Assembly (NCBI RefSeq): GCF_950023065.1
Contig: NC_088677.1
Span: 11,178,001 to 11,242,000, forward strand
Source of the DNA: Planococcus citri
Taxonomy: Eukaryota; Arthropoda; Insecta; Hemiptera; Pseudococcidae
Length of the DNA stretch: 64,000 nucleotides
Direction of reading: 5' to 3'
Shown: positions 37,491-49,292 of the stretch, piece by piece
How positions within the stretch are numbered: position 1 is the first letter of the stretch
Layout: every line of letters begins with the position of its first letter
Translations under genes and position numbers: made by a program
Notes under the pieces: model-generated
The model's database searches: none
What the model was told of the DNA's origin: nothing
The model's input: the letters and a program-made list of their open reading frames with translations, nothing else

Positions 37491-39569
37491 CAAAAATCCA
37501 CAGAGTTCTCACTAGTGTCAAAACAGAACACCTCTTGTGATCAGCGAATAGATGATCCTATTTTAAATACTCTTGTAAAAAATTGATAATTTTTGACATT
37601 TTTGTCAATGGACGAATTTCAAATTTGGATGACAGTTTTGAAAAATCCAAAGTCCAGTGGACCATATTTTACAACTTGAGTCTATGGTAAAAATAGGAAA
37701 TGGTGCCATTCGAATCTGATTTTTTATCAGTTGATGATAATTTTCAATAATTTTGGTAGAACATCATTAATTTTATCGTGAAATGAAATTATACCAGAGC
37801 AAAAGCTTTGAAGAAAAAGATTTTGCATGAAAGCAACCGACAAACAATGATACCTACAGCCAAAACCGCCAATATTGAATTCAAATTCTCAGTTCGGGTG
37901 GATCACCCCCCCCCCCCCCCCAACAAAAAGGTGGACGAATTTCGAAAGTTACTTACTCAGGTTCTCTAGCTTCAGTGAGCCCATTGGGCTGAAGATTACA
38001 TAGTCAGTTGAATGATTTGTATCGTATACATATGTACAAATTGATTGTTGGTGATTTTCAATGATTGAGGCAATTTTTTAGAAGAGATTTTGCTCAAATT
38101 TTGAGATGTTTTTTTACTTCGTGTTGTTTCCAATTGTTTTAATGGGTAATTTTAACAATGTGTAAAGAAGTAAAATGAAAAGTAAAGAAAAAATATATTC
38201 ATAAAAGTACAATATTCCCTGCCCTCTCAAAAAAAAATAAAATAAAATAAAAATAGAAAGAACGAAAGAAATACTTAATAAAAATGAAAATAACGCCTTA
38301 CGATAGCTACATATTAATTTAATCTATATTTATTTTCAACAGGCGGTGGATAATTGTTTCTATTAAATGCTCCAATTGGACAACCTGTTAAAATTCTCAT
38401 TTTTTCACAATTTAGTAAATGAAATCCGTTTAATGTGAAAAAATGAAAAATGACTACATCTTATAGAATAATATGTACTTGAAATACGTCTTGTACATAC
38501 TTACTGCCGTTTCATAAAAGTTGGTAATCTTGGGGTTTTCCTGCTCATTTTCAAATGACGTGATTAAATATTTCTTTTTAACCCGTCACGCTCCTCATTT
38601 GAAAGTTGAAACTATTCTGGGTCTAAACAGGAACCCTCTTGCAATCAGCGAATAGATGATGTTTTCTCTCTTTTTTGGAGTTGAAAAGCATAGAAAATAT
38701 TCGATCATTTTTTTAAAGCAAGTTTGCAAGCATTTGAGCACTTTCGTGATATTTTGCTAAATTTGAACTTGGCTCAACTAGGCTGTGTTGATTCTGCACT
38801 GGTTGACTGCTCCAGTGTTTTTTCATTATGGTGTTCTGTTGTAGGTATTCAAATTCTCAATTTGGGTGGATCGATCCCAAATAAAAAAAGTCAACGAATT
38901 TTGAAATTTACTTACTTACCTACTTACAACAATTTCTTATGAATTCATATCTAACTTGTTTAATGCATGACTTACTTTTGATAACAGCCCGCTGTAAGGT
39001 TGCACCAACGATTTCATACCAAGATAGACGTCTTAGGTTTGACATCTTCGATAATATCTGCATACCACCTTTCAACATTGAAGGGGCCACGTGCTTCCCA
39101 AAACTCGAAATTTACTGTGCACTTTAGAAGAAAATCATCAAGAATAAGAAAATGTTTACGAACAAAAAAATGTTATGATGAAAAATGGCTCATCTTCAGA
39201 ATTGAAGGGTCAAACTTGATTCAAAATTTTTAAATTTGTTGTGCCCTGGATTTTGAAAATTTTTGAATTCTCAAATTGTGTATGCCCCTTGAATTTCCTC
39301 ACTCTAAATAATTCCGCGTGAAAACAGAAACTCTTTTGCAATCAGCGAATAGATGATGGTTTTGCCACTATAGTTTGGAATTTTTCGCCATCATTTTTAA
39401 TAAGTACTTGCAGGTATATAGGTCCTTACTACTCAATGAAAATTTTGAATTTTACGAGAATTTTGCTCGCTTTTTCTGATTTTTCATCGATCTACGATGA
39501 TTTACAGTGCCTGATAAGTCTGTTGAATGATTTGCAGCGTACTGCATACGATTGATTGTTGGTGATTTT
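37491..39569 (+). repeat. Landmark (37529), duplicated segment, C16 tract, F, Q, A, L (38634), C, L (39330)
   Basis: Segment 37720-38000 is paralogous to 61358-61640: both contain CAGAGCAAAAGCTTTGAAG, GCCAATATTGAATTCAAATT and AGTTCGGGT before a C run (16 C at 37906-37921). Then come F and Q fragments, a stretch near 38340-38450 without a clear partner, A, L at 38634 and a TTGATAACAGCCCGCTG block (38980-39065) shared with 4330-4420 and 8460-8550. C with L at 39330 and E/F follow, up to the hAT MITE. Confidence 0.7.
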
Positions 39570-40127
39570 TAGGGCTAGGATTTTTAAGCGCTATAAAAAA
39601 GCAATAAAAATGTAAGAAAAAAGCAAAAACAAGCGCTATCAAATCCTACCATGTTACGTATCAAAATGAACGGTTTTTCAAACCCAGCAAGATACCTCCC
39701 TTAAATATATGTACAACTTGAACCAAAATGAACGAAAAGAAGAAAATGAAAAAAAAAGGAAAAACTGAAACTACAGATTAGAAAATAAAATAAAAATTAG
39801 AAAATGAAAACTGAATCTGTTATTTTTCAGTTTTTCCTCCCTTGTGTTTTTAAACTTATTTTTTTTCAACAATTATTTTTTTTCAAAAATGTGCAAAAAG
39901 TTGATTTGTATTTTTGGAACCAACTTCTTCAATTTAAGCCCCAAAAAAGCAAAATTTCCGCCTTTTTGGCCCAAAATAAGCATTTTGAAGCATTTACACC
40001 CAAAAAAAGCAAAAAAAAGCACTATCAACTTTCACCATTCGCCTCAGAATGAGATGAAACGCAAAGAAAATATATTTATGGGGTGTAGCTACAAAAAAAA
40101 AACATTATCATAAAAATCCTTGCCCTA
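39570..40127. mobile_element. Second hAT-type MITE with exact 8-bp target duplication
   Basis: Termini TAGGGCTAGGATTTTTA and TAAAAATCCTTGCCCTA are inverted over 17 bp with one mismatch. GTGATTTT flanks both ends exactly (39562-39569 and 40128-40135). The empty paralogous site near 38045 reads TTGGTGATTTTCAATGATTG. Sub-terminal AAAAAAGC words recur near both ends. The 558-bp element is A-rich on the + strand and has no transposase. The tips resemble those of the MITE at 29370, suggesting related hAT families. Confidence 0.92.
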
Positions 40128-40135
40128 GTGATTTT

Positions 40136-43100
40136 CGACGATTGAGACGATTTCTTGGGGCGAGATTTGGCTCAAATTTTCAGATGTTTTTTGTTTACGT
40201 TATTATGACTGGTTGCCTATCTTGTAAATTGAAAGAGCCACGTGCTTCGCAAAACTCGAAATTAACTAATTTTGAAAATAAAAATAAAAAAAAGTAAGAA
40301 AATGTTTGAATTATTCAAATGACGACCATAACCCATTGTACTCGAGTGGACGAACAAAAAATGTTGTTATGACTAATTGCCCATCTTCAAAACTGAAGGG
40401 GAAAACTTGATTCAAAATTTCTAAATTTGTTGTCCCTCTGATATTGAAAATTTTGAGTTTTCAAATTGTGAATACTGCTTCAATTTCCTCGCTTGGAACT
40501 ATTCCTCGTGAGTACAGAAACTCTCTTGCAATCAGCAAACACGTAGATGATGATTTCTTTGTTACTAGCTATGAAGGGAATTAACAGCAGTTTCTTTGTA
40601 AATTTTTTCCAAATTATTGAATAATTAAACTACAACTCCATAAACTGTTCTCGCCAACTTTCTAAGATCTACAACGTTTGTATAGTTTTGACTGAGTGTT
40701 TTAAGTCTGTCTTACACACTGGAAATTTGAAGAGGTTTTGAGCAATTTCACTAAAATTTTGCTCGATTCTTGTGATTTTCCATCGATCAACTTACGATAA
40801 GTTACGGTGTGCGATAAATCAGTTGAATGATTTGTAGTGTGCTGCATGCAATTGATTGTTGGTAATTAGCAATGATCGATGAGGCGTTTTCTTGGGGGAG
40901 ATTTTGCTCAAATTTCGAGATGTGTTTCATTTCGTGTTGTTTCCAGTTGTTCTTACAAGTAATTTCAACAATGGCATGTAAAAGTGAAAAAAAAAGTAAA
41001 GAAAAGTAATATAATGCGATACTTTTATTGCCATCACTTGATCATCAACTTGTAAATGTACCTGTATGAGTACAAATGATTTCCCCCCCCCCTCACCAAA
41101 TAAATAATAAAAATGAAAAGAACGCCTTACAATAGTAGTATAGTACCTAGATAGGTACAATCATATTTAGAAAGAAAAGCTGATTGCGGTGGTTCGCAAA
41201 TCAGGTGACCTCAAGAGTTCTAGCGCAAGAGCACCCGAATCGAAAAAATTGTGAATTTGTTGTGCCCTAAATTTTGAAAATTTTGAATTTTCAAATAGCG
41301 TTGTCCCCTTTAATTTTGTTGGTGGGCAATTTGTCAAAATATTTTTTTTAGTTCGTCCACTCGAGTAGGTATACCTACTGTAGATATGATTTAGTGAAAC
41401 CACTCAACTAATCCAAACATTTTCTCATCTTTGGCAAATTTGTCAAAATTTGTAAATTTTTGGCCAAAAATGGCGGAATTTCTTCAATTTAGAGATTGTA
41501 AGAAAATGTCTGCATCATTAAATAGTGCTCAAATGGACAAACAAAAAATGTTATTACTTACTTACACAATTTTGAAAATTTGAAATCTACTGAATTTGCA
41601 GCATCCCAAATTTGGAAATTTTGAATCAAGTTTGCCCCTTCTATTTTGAAGATGGGCAATTAGTCAGAATAGCCTTTTAATAGTTCGCCCACTCGAGTAG
41701 TATGGGTTAGAAGCAATAAGCGTAGTTTGAACGATTCAAACATTTACTTATTTTTGATGATTTTTTCATAATTAGTAAATTTCGAGTGTTGTGAAGGACG
41801 TGGCTCTTTCAATTCACAAGATAGATAACCAGCCATAATAATTGGCAGATGATTTCCAGAACATCCTGTATGTATTTCAGACACCCCCCCCCCCACAAAC
41901 AAAAATCCACGGAGTCCTCACTCGTGTCAAAACAGAACATCTCTTGTAATCAGCGATGATGGTTTCTCCATTTCTGGATAAATGAAACTCGCGTCCGCTC
42001 AGATATTTACCTTGTAATTCTGTTTTTTTGACTGGAATGCCAATTTTCATGCCATTTTTAGCATTCTTTAATCCTCAGATCAATCTCCTGAAATTCCCTT
42101 CTGTGATGGGATGATTCACCAACCTAGGATTCATTTCTACATAGAATAATATGAACCCAAAACACATCTTGTACTGCCATTTCATGAAAGTTAGAAATCA
42201 ATAGTTTTTCTTGCTGATTTTTATATGACGTGATTACCTACCTATTTCTTTTTAACTGGTCACGCTTTTCGCTTCATGCTTGAAACTATTCGGTGTCAAA
42301 ACAGGACCCCTCTTGCAATCAGCTGGTCAGCACTTGTCTGTAAAACGATTAGCATGCAATAAATTTAATTTTGTTTGAGTAGTAATAGGTACCTAACAAA
42401 ATTAAATTAGAAATTAACTTACTGAAAAAGAAACCGCATTTTTCAATTCAGAAATGTCTCCTCTTGCCACCACTCTTCCTCACTTTGTTCTCCAATAATA
42501 AGTATTGTAATCATCATCCTCGCATGTAATTGCAGAAATCATTGGCGAATCTGAAGTCTTTTGTACAGACTGATTGCCAAATTAATAAAAATAAAACCCT
42601 AATATAAAATTAATTATAGACATGAATGCTCACACACACCTTATTTTCTGAGCGCTGAATTCATTTCCAAACTATGTAATTTTTTTCTCGTTCTATGTAT
42701 TCGACAGTAAGGTCGATTTTCATGCCATTTTTAGTATTTTTAAACTTGAAAATAAACTTGTTACTCACATCCATTGACCTATAGTGAGTTGAAAATAATG
42801 AGAAGCCCTGAAACTACCTTCTGGGATGTCTCACCAGTCCATAAATTCGTTTCTAGAATAATATGAACTCAAAATGCATCGTATGCTGCCATTTTAGAGA
42901 AGTTGGAAATCATATAGGGTTTTCTTGCTCATTTTCATCTGGCGGTGATTATTTCTTCCTGACCGGCCACGATGTTTATTTGGAACTGTTCCGCGTAAAA
43001 ACATAAACCCTCTCGCAATCAACAAGTAGATGATGGTTTCTCCACTTGGCACAGGATCTTCCTGGGTTGGCGGCTTTCTTGCTGAGTTGAGCAGAAAATT

Positions 43101-43563
43101 ACTTATAAGTGGCAATTTTGTACTTTTAACAAATTATAGGAATACTTTATTCGATTTTTGAAGCAGCATTTATGTAATTTCGCTTTAATAATATTATTGA
43201 TTTATTTTGAGAGGTTGCTTGAATTTAGAAGTGTGTTTTCAGTTCTCTGATGTTTTCAATTTTTTTAATGTTGAGAACATTTTACATACCATATTCAAAT
43301 TAAAAAGAAAGTAATGTCTTACTGTGACGCTAGCTCATGTATTACGCTCATGATGAAAATTTGCTGCTTGTTAATGAATTTTACATGATATCTTTGATGT
43401 GCTGAAAGTAGCTTTACTAAATCCCCATGCAGCATTATTCAGTGCTTCGAGTGGTCTGTATGCGTTTTATCGAAGGTTTAATTGCTCTGTAGTTTCACTT
43501 GTTTCTCAGCATTCTGAGTATTCTTTCCACTGCGGTAGAGGCGACGACGTGGAAATGTATAAA
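40136..43563 (+). repeat. Modules B/C, L (40524), D, Q, inverted C, A, L, M, A, L, F, P
   Basis: Forward C with L at 40524 (paralogous to 27840-28200) leads to D, E, Q with a 10-C run (41083-41092), inverted C (41260-41470), a weak C hairpin (41525-41700), reversed B and an 11-C run (41884-41894). L at 41940, A and L at 42310 follow. Module M (42370-42680), a second A and L at 43009, F and P complete it. P is broken at 43563 by the 448-bp insert. The order from about 42600 recurs near 46730 and 53150. Confidence 0.7.
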
Positions 43564-44011
43564 TCTTACGTTTTCACTTGTAACGTAACAAGAAACAATC
43601 GATCAAATTGATTAACAGACGTGGATAGACTTTCCAATTTGATAAAATAGAAATTTATTTTAAATAAAAAATTTCAATAAAAAATTCAAAACATAAATTC
43701 ATACGTATAGCGATTTACATAACGAACGAAGATGTTTACGCATCAAAAATTCAAGGAGTAATAACCCTAAACGTATACAATGACAGAATCAAAAATTTAA
43801 CGCTTAAATTCTAACATAGCCGCGTATTTTTCTTTAGAACTGGACACAGCCAGTAAATATCGCGAGATTTGGCGAAATACACTTGTATTCGCTAAAATAA
43901 TCGTAATTTTACAGCCGAATATTTCTACCTAACAATTCGCGTCAAAAACGTATTTTTTTATTTTTATTTAAAAATAAAATTCGCGAATTTGCAACTGCAA
44001 AAGTCGTAACA
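43564..44011. mobile_element. Unclassified 448-bp insertion
   Basis: Module P reads GGAAATGTATAAAGTTTGAC without interruption at 31110. Here the same text is split, with ATAAA on both sides (43559-43563 and 44012-44016), suggesting a 5-bp duplication. The ends TCTTACGTTTTCACTTG and (complement of the right end) TGTTACGACTTTTGCAGTTG are weakly inverted. No coding region or LTR-like tips are present. A short TIR element is likeliest; a fragment of a longer element is possible. Confidence 0.65.
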
Positions 44012-46150
44012 ATAAAGTTTGACTATTCCTAAAACACAAGGAAGAAGAAAATAACTTACTTAGGTAATGAGGATTGATTAATTAAAATTACTTGGTAAAT
44101 TTATTTACAAAATTATTTGCTGACAAAAATGCCATTGTTAAATCTTGATCTTGAAAATTTTACAATTAAAGCTCTGGTGTGACTTTTAAATTTTGTGGAT
44201 CAACCACGTGTCAATCTGCAGCTTATATAGATTCACCTATAGTAGGTTAAAAATAATGGGAACCCGTGAAACTCCTTTCTGGGATGACTCACCGACCCGA
44301 CCTGAAATTCACTTTTTGTACAGCGAATAATATGAACTCAAAATACCTACATCTTGTTCCGCCATTTCGTAAAAGTTGAAAATCGTAGGACTTTTCAACC
44401 CGTCACGCTCATCACTCAAAAGTATTCTGTGTGAAAACAGAAACTCTCTTGCAATCAGCGAATAGATGATAGGTTTCTCCACTTCTCTCGTAAATTCGAT
44501 TTTGTTTGGCGATTTTTGAATTTTCGCGGCAATCCTCACTTGAAACTGTACTCCGCATCAAAACAGAAACCCACTTGCAATCAGCGAATAAGGTAGATGA
44601 TCCTATTTTTAACATAAACTGATTATTTGTGTACTGGTATACATATTCTTGCAGTAGGGTATTTAATTCCGCTTCGATGATTATTCGATTCATTTGTCAT
44701 AATTTCAATAATTTTTGGAAACCTAATGGAAATTTGAAGAGTTTTGAGCAATTTTCCTAGAATTTTGCTCGGTTTTTCTGATTTTTCACCAATCTCTATG
44801 TTACCTAACTGGTGTTTGATAAGTCATTGATGAATGATTTGTAATTGTTCTGTATGCAACATTGATTGTTGGTGATTTTTAATGATTGAGGTGTTTTTTT
44901 TTGGAGGAGATTTTGCGCTCAAATTTCGGGATGTATTTCACTTCGTGTTGTTGCTAGTTGTTTTTTATGGGTAAATTCAACAATGGCTGTGGTAGTGGGG
45001 AAAAAAGTAAAGAAAAGACGAAATTATTACAATATCTGACATTCTGTTGAATGATTTTTATGATACACACCATTCTTGAATCATTTCTCATGTTCAATGA
45101 CTTCATAGACTGGACTGTAGCTCTCCTCCTTCTCCTGATCAAAAATCCCATCTTTCTCGTATTTAGATCAGTTTGGTTCTTTAAGTTCCATAAATGTGTA
45201 TCCGGCAGATCTTGATCCTTGACCTTGTAATTTTGTTGTTTTTTTTTTACTGTAAGGTCGATTTTCTTGCCATTTAAATTACACCCATTGACCTACCTAT
45301 GTTAGGTTATAAATGCTGGGAACCCCTGAAATTCCCTTCTGGGATGGGATGACTCACCGACCTAGAATTCATTTCTACATAGAATAATAATATGAACTCA
45401 AAACACATATCGTACCTACTGCCATTTCATGAAAGTTAGAAATCATTAGTTTTTCCTGCTCATTTTTATCTGACTTGATTATTTCGCTTCTCGCTTGAAA
45501 CTATAACTATTCGCGGTGTCAAAACAGAAAGCCCCTTGCAATCAGCGCTTGTCTCAACTATTAATATACCTAACAAAATAGAATGAGAAATTAACTTACT
45601 GAAGAAGAAACCGCATTTGTCCATTTATAAATATCAACTTCCTGCCACCACTCTACGATAACTCACAATAGGTGTATGGTGTATGAGATTCAGTTAAATG
45701 ATTTTTATGATGATATGTACGTGTTATGCAATTTTGATTAGGGTAATTTTCGATAATTTAGGAGACCTTTGCGACAATAAATACCCCCCTCCCCAAATAA
45801 ATAATAAAAATGAAAAGAACGCCTTACAATTCAAGAGTTCTAGCGCAAGAGCACCCTGGTTGAAGTAATTATGAATTTATTGGCTCTAGATTTTGAAAAT
45901 GTTGAATTTTCAAATTGTGTTTGCCCCTTTAATTTTGAAGGCAGGCAATTTGTCATAATGAACTTTTTCTGGTTGTCCACACGAATACTTTGAGTTAGTG
46001 AAGTCACTTGAACGATCTAAACATTTTCTCATGTTTGGCAAATTTTTCAAAATTTGTAAATTTTTGCCTAAAATTGGTGGAGTTTTTTCCATTTACAGAT
46101 AGTAAGAAAAAGTTTGCTTCATTAAATTGACTTCGATAACCAATAGTTCT
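44012..46150 (+). repeat. End of P, duplicated segment, A, L, N, A, L, M, inverted C
   Basis: P resumes at 44017. Segment 44060-44490 is a close paralogue of 47225-47660. Landmarks lie at 44448, 44570 and 45534. F and Q fragments, N (45090-45260), A (45310-45520), a short M block (45570-45650) and inverted C (45860-46090) follow. The minus strand of the M block reads EWWQEVDIYK beside AGTAAGTT. Confidence 0.7.
44060..44490 (+). repeat. Segmental duplication (partner 47225-47660)
   Basis: Both copies contain GATTAATTAAAATTACTTG, a long stretch of exact identity around TGCCATTGTTAAATCTTGAT, the unusual TGGGAACCCGTGAAACTCCT variant of module A and a landmark. The separation is about 3.17 kb. 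This is among the least diverged duplications in the array, so relatively recent. Confidence 0.88.
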
Positions 46151-46380
46151 CAAATGGACGAACAAAAAATGTTATGACAAATTGCCTATCTTCAAAATTG
46201 AAGGGGCAAACTTGATTCAGAATTTCCAAATTAGGGATGCTCCAAATTCAGAAGATTTCAAAATTTGAAATCTTCTGAATTTGGAGCATCCCTAATTTGT
46301 AAATTTTGAATCAAGTTTGCCCCTTCAATTTTGAAGATAGGCAATTAGTCAGAATAACATTTTTTGTTCGTCCACTCGAG
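46151..46380. repeat. Near-perfect C-module hairpin (about 220 bp)
   Basis: The sequence is palindromic about position 46263. Positions 46181-46262 pair with 46264-46345 with only 2 mismatches in 82. With a small gap the pairing extends out to GGACGAACAAAAAATG on the left and TTTTTTGTTCGTCC on the right. Weaker versions lie near 29180-29369, 37075-37285, 41525-41700 and 56750-56945. It is built from two head-to-head C modules with almost no spacer. Confidence 0.92.
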
Positions 46381-48436
46381 TATTATGGGTTGTAAGCAAT
46401 CCGCATGGTTTATGAACGACGTGGCTCTTTCAATTCACAAGATAGATAACCAGTCATAATAATTCGCAGATGATTTCCGGAACACACTATATGTATTTCA
46501 GACACTATTTGATTCTGATACCGCGATCCTGGGTTGATAAACCCCATGTTTGAGTCTTTTCTCGTGTTCAATGACTTCTAAGACTGGACGTTACCGCCCC
46601 CCCCCCCCGTTGAAAACCCACAGAGTCTTCACTCGTGTCAAAACAGACCATCTCTTGTAATCAGTGAATATATTCTAACGTCTTTTGTACAAATGTACAT
46701 TAATAAAAATGTGTAAAATAATAAAAACCTAATATGAAATTAATTACCTATGGAAATGAATGCTCACCCATGCCTTATTTTCTGAGCGCTGAATTTATTT
46801 CCAATCTGTAATATACGTACCTACGTAATTTTTTTCAACGTTATGACGTCCTTATTGTATGTATTCGACTGTAAGGTCGATTTTCATGCCATTTTTAGTA
46901 TTTGTAAGCTCGAAAATAACCCTGTTACTCGAATCGATTGACCTAAGTATAGGTAGTGTGTTGAAAATAATGAGGAGCCCTGAAACTACCTTCTGGGATG
47001 ACTCACCGGTCCCCTAAATTCGCTCGTAGAATAATATGAACTCAAAATGCGTCGTATACTGTCATTTTAGCAAAGTTGGAAATCATCGATGGTTTTCTTG
47101 CTCATTTTCATCTGACGTGATTATTTCTTCCTGACCGGCCACGATCTTTATTTGGAACTGTTCCGCATAAAAACATAAACCCTCTCGCAATCAACAAGTA
47201 GATGAAGGTTTCTCCACTGTGGGGATGACGCAGGATCATTGATTAATTAAAATTACTTGATAAATTTACAAAATTATTTGCTGACAAAAATGCCATTGTT
47301 AAATCTTGATCTTGAAAATTTTACAATTAAAGCTCTGGTGTGACTTTTAAATTTTGTGGATCAACCTCGTGTCAATCATATCGATTCACCTATAGTAGGT
47401 TAAAAACAATGGGAACCCGTGAAACTCCTTTCTGGGATGACTCACCGACCCAACCCGAAATTCACTTTTTGTACAGCGAATAATACATATGAACTCAAAA
47501 TACTTACATCTTGAACCGCCATTTTGTAAAAGTTGAAAATCGTAGGTTTTTCCTGCTCATCATAATATTTTCTTTTTAACACGTCACGCTCCTCACTTGA
47601 AAGTATTCCGCATGAAAACAGAAACTCTCTTGCAATCAGCGAATAGATGATATATCAAACCTATAGGGTTCTCCTTATCCAGTACATCTTTGTGCTTACT
47701 TACCACTTGGACGGTTAAACTGGAATTTCACGAACTTTTCTTGCCAACTTTCAAGGATCTACAATTTTATACAATTTTTTTTTTTACCAAATTGGCGATT
47801 TTTGAATTTTTGCAGTGATCCTTACTTTGAAACTATTATATTCTGCGTCAAAACAGAAACCCTCCTGTTCTTACAACAAATTCAACAACTTTTGAGCAAT
47901 TGTCTCAAATTTTTTAATGTTGAGAACAGTGTACCATGTTCAAATTAAAAGGAAAGTAATGTCTTACTGAGACCCTTGTTCATTTATGTACCTATTTTTG
48001 GTTTTATGTTCCATTACGTCTTTGAGCACTAAAGTAACTTTACCAATCCCCATGCAGCTTATTCACTATTTACTGCTTCTAGTACTGTATATCGATTCAC
48101 TTAGGTACTTACCTATAGTAAGTTAAAAACGATGAGAACCCTTGAAACTCTCTTCTAGGATCACTCACCAACCCACAATTCTTTTTTACATAGAATAATA
48201 CGTATGTACTCAATGGCATTTCATAAAAGACAAAAGTTGAAATTCGTAACGCTCCTCATTTGAAATTATATTTCGAGTGAAAACAGAAACCATCTTGTAA
48301 TCAACGAATAGATGATGTTAATTTATGCTGGATTGTGCTGCGGGTTCTGATTCTGCGTTCTATTGAACATTCACTTTTTTTTCTTAGCGGAAAAGAAAAT
48401 TAGCAGCAGTTTTTATCTTCATTTTTGTCAATTGGA
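46381..48436 (+). repeat. Inverted B, C12 tract, L, M, A, L, duplicated segment, L, P', A, L
   Basis: A 12-C run lies at 46597-46608 after GACTGGACG. Landmarks are at 46652, 47176, 47627 and 48291, plus a cut-off version near 47864 (AACCCTCCTG joined to TTCTTACAAC). M (46680-46820) and A (46950-47160) repeat the order at 42600-43010 and 53150-53540. 47225-47660 is the partner of 44060-44490. The interval ends inside module D at ATTGGA, where a foreign segment begins. Confidence 0.7.
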
Positions 48437-49155
48437 TACCCTATCTGTGATCAACATATCCAAATTTTAGCTTCCTAGGTCATCCCCACTCCTTTTCAGA
48501 TGGAAACACCCGAAAATAGGGGCAAAATAAGGGGATTTTTAGCTTAATTCCGCTTTAAATGGGGTGGGGATGACCTAGGAAGCTGAAATTTGGATATGTT
48601 GATCACAGATAAGGTACTGTCCGATGGTATGATTTTGGACCCTTTTCATCTATTTGGGGTCATGTTATGCCCCTCCAAAAAAATGACCTTTCTGTAATTT
48701 TCAACTTTGACCCTTCCCACTCCAGAGGTCAACTCTAGCTCCCAAAAGAATCCCATTCCCCAAGTTTGACTTCATTTTATCAATTAGAACAGGTTACAAG
48801 TCCCAAATCATAAAATGTAAAATTATTGAAATCACATCACTTTGAGAGGTCGCAGTGCCACCCCCTTGCGGCTAGGGTGTTGGTCGATAGCTCATTTGAT
48901 AGGTATTGGGGAGGAGATGAAATGATCACTGGGCTCATTTTACTCAAAATTCAATATTTCAGGAGTTCTTCATGAAAAACTGATTTTGGGGGGCTTTGAT
49001 CCACTGTGGGGGGGGGTTAGCTCGTGGGGTAGGGGCGGGGACTTTTAGTACATATGTTGTTCAGCACACCACCCTATACAATATTCACCAAAAAAACCTT
49101 TGTTTGGAATTATGTTTGGGTTCGCCCATTTTTTTCTGCTATTTGCCTGGGCTAT
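48437..49155. mobile_element. Foreign segment with 56-bp inverted repeat and G/C-rich stretches
   Basis: Arms 48437-48492 and 48561-48616 are inverted copies with 3 mismatches in 56 (ATCTGTGATCAACATATCC; TTCCTAGGTCATCCCCAC). The remainder (48617-49155) is less AT-rich than the array, includes a G9 run near 49010 and matches no other part of the window. Its right edge joins the interior of an MITE copy. No coding region or target duplication is evident. It could be a foldback element plus flanking unique DNA, or a recombination junction. Confidence 0.6.
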
Positions 49156-49292
49156 GATATTGAAGTGTTCTTCCATGAAAAAAAAAAAAGATTTGGAAAA
49201 TGTTTGCTTGTAGAAAAAAATTTAAAGTCTATTTGAACTTGTAAAAATCAGTGAAAAAAATTGACTGTGGCCCCTATTCCACGAAGCCTCTC
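49156..49292. mobile_element. TIR-MITE, 5'-truncated copy 7
   Basis: The interior begins at GATATTGAAGTGTTCTTCC. The right terminus CCACGAAGCCTCTC is followed by ACTTCAGCTC, as in other copies. The left half is replaced by the foreign segment ending at 49155. Confidence 0.7.

Noticed and set aside
39804..40113. Overlapping plus-strand frames of 82 and 89 codons
   Set aside because: Both lie inside the A/T-rich interior of the hAT-type MITE and consist mostly of lysine, phenylalanine and serine.
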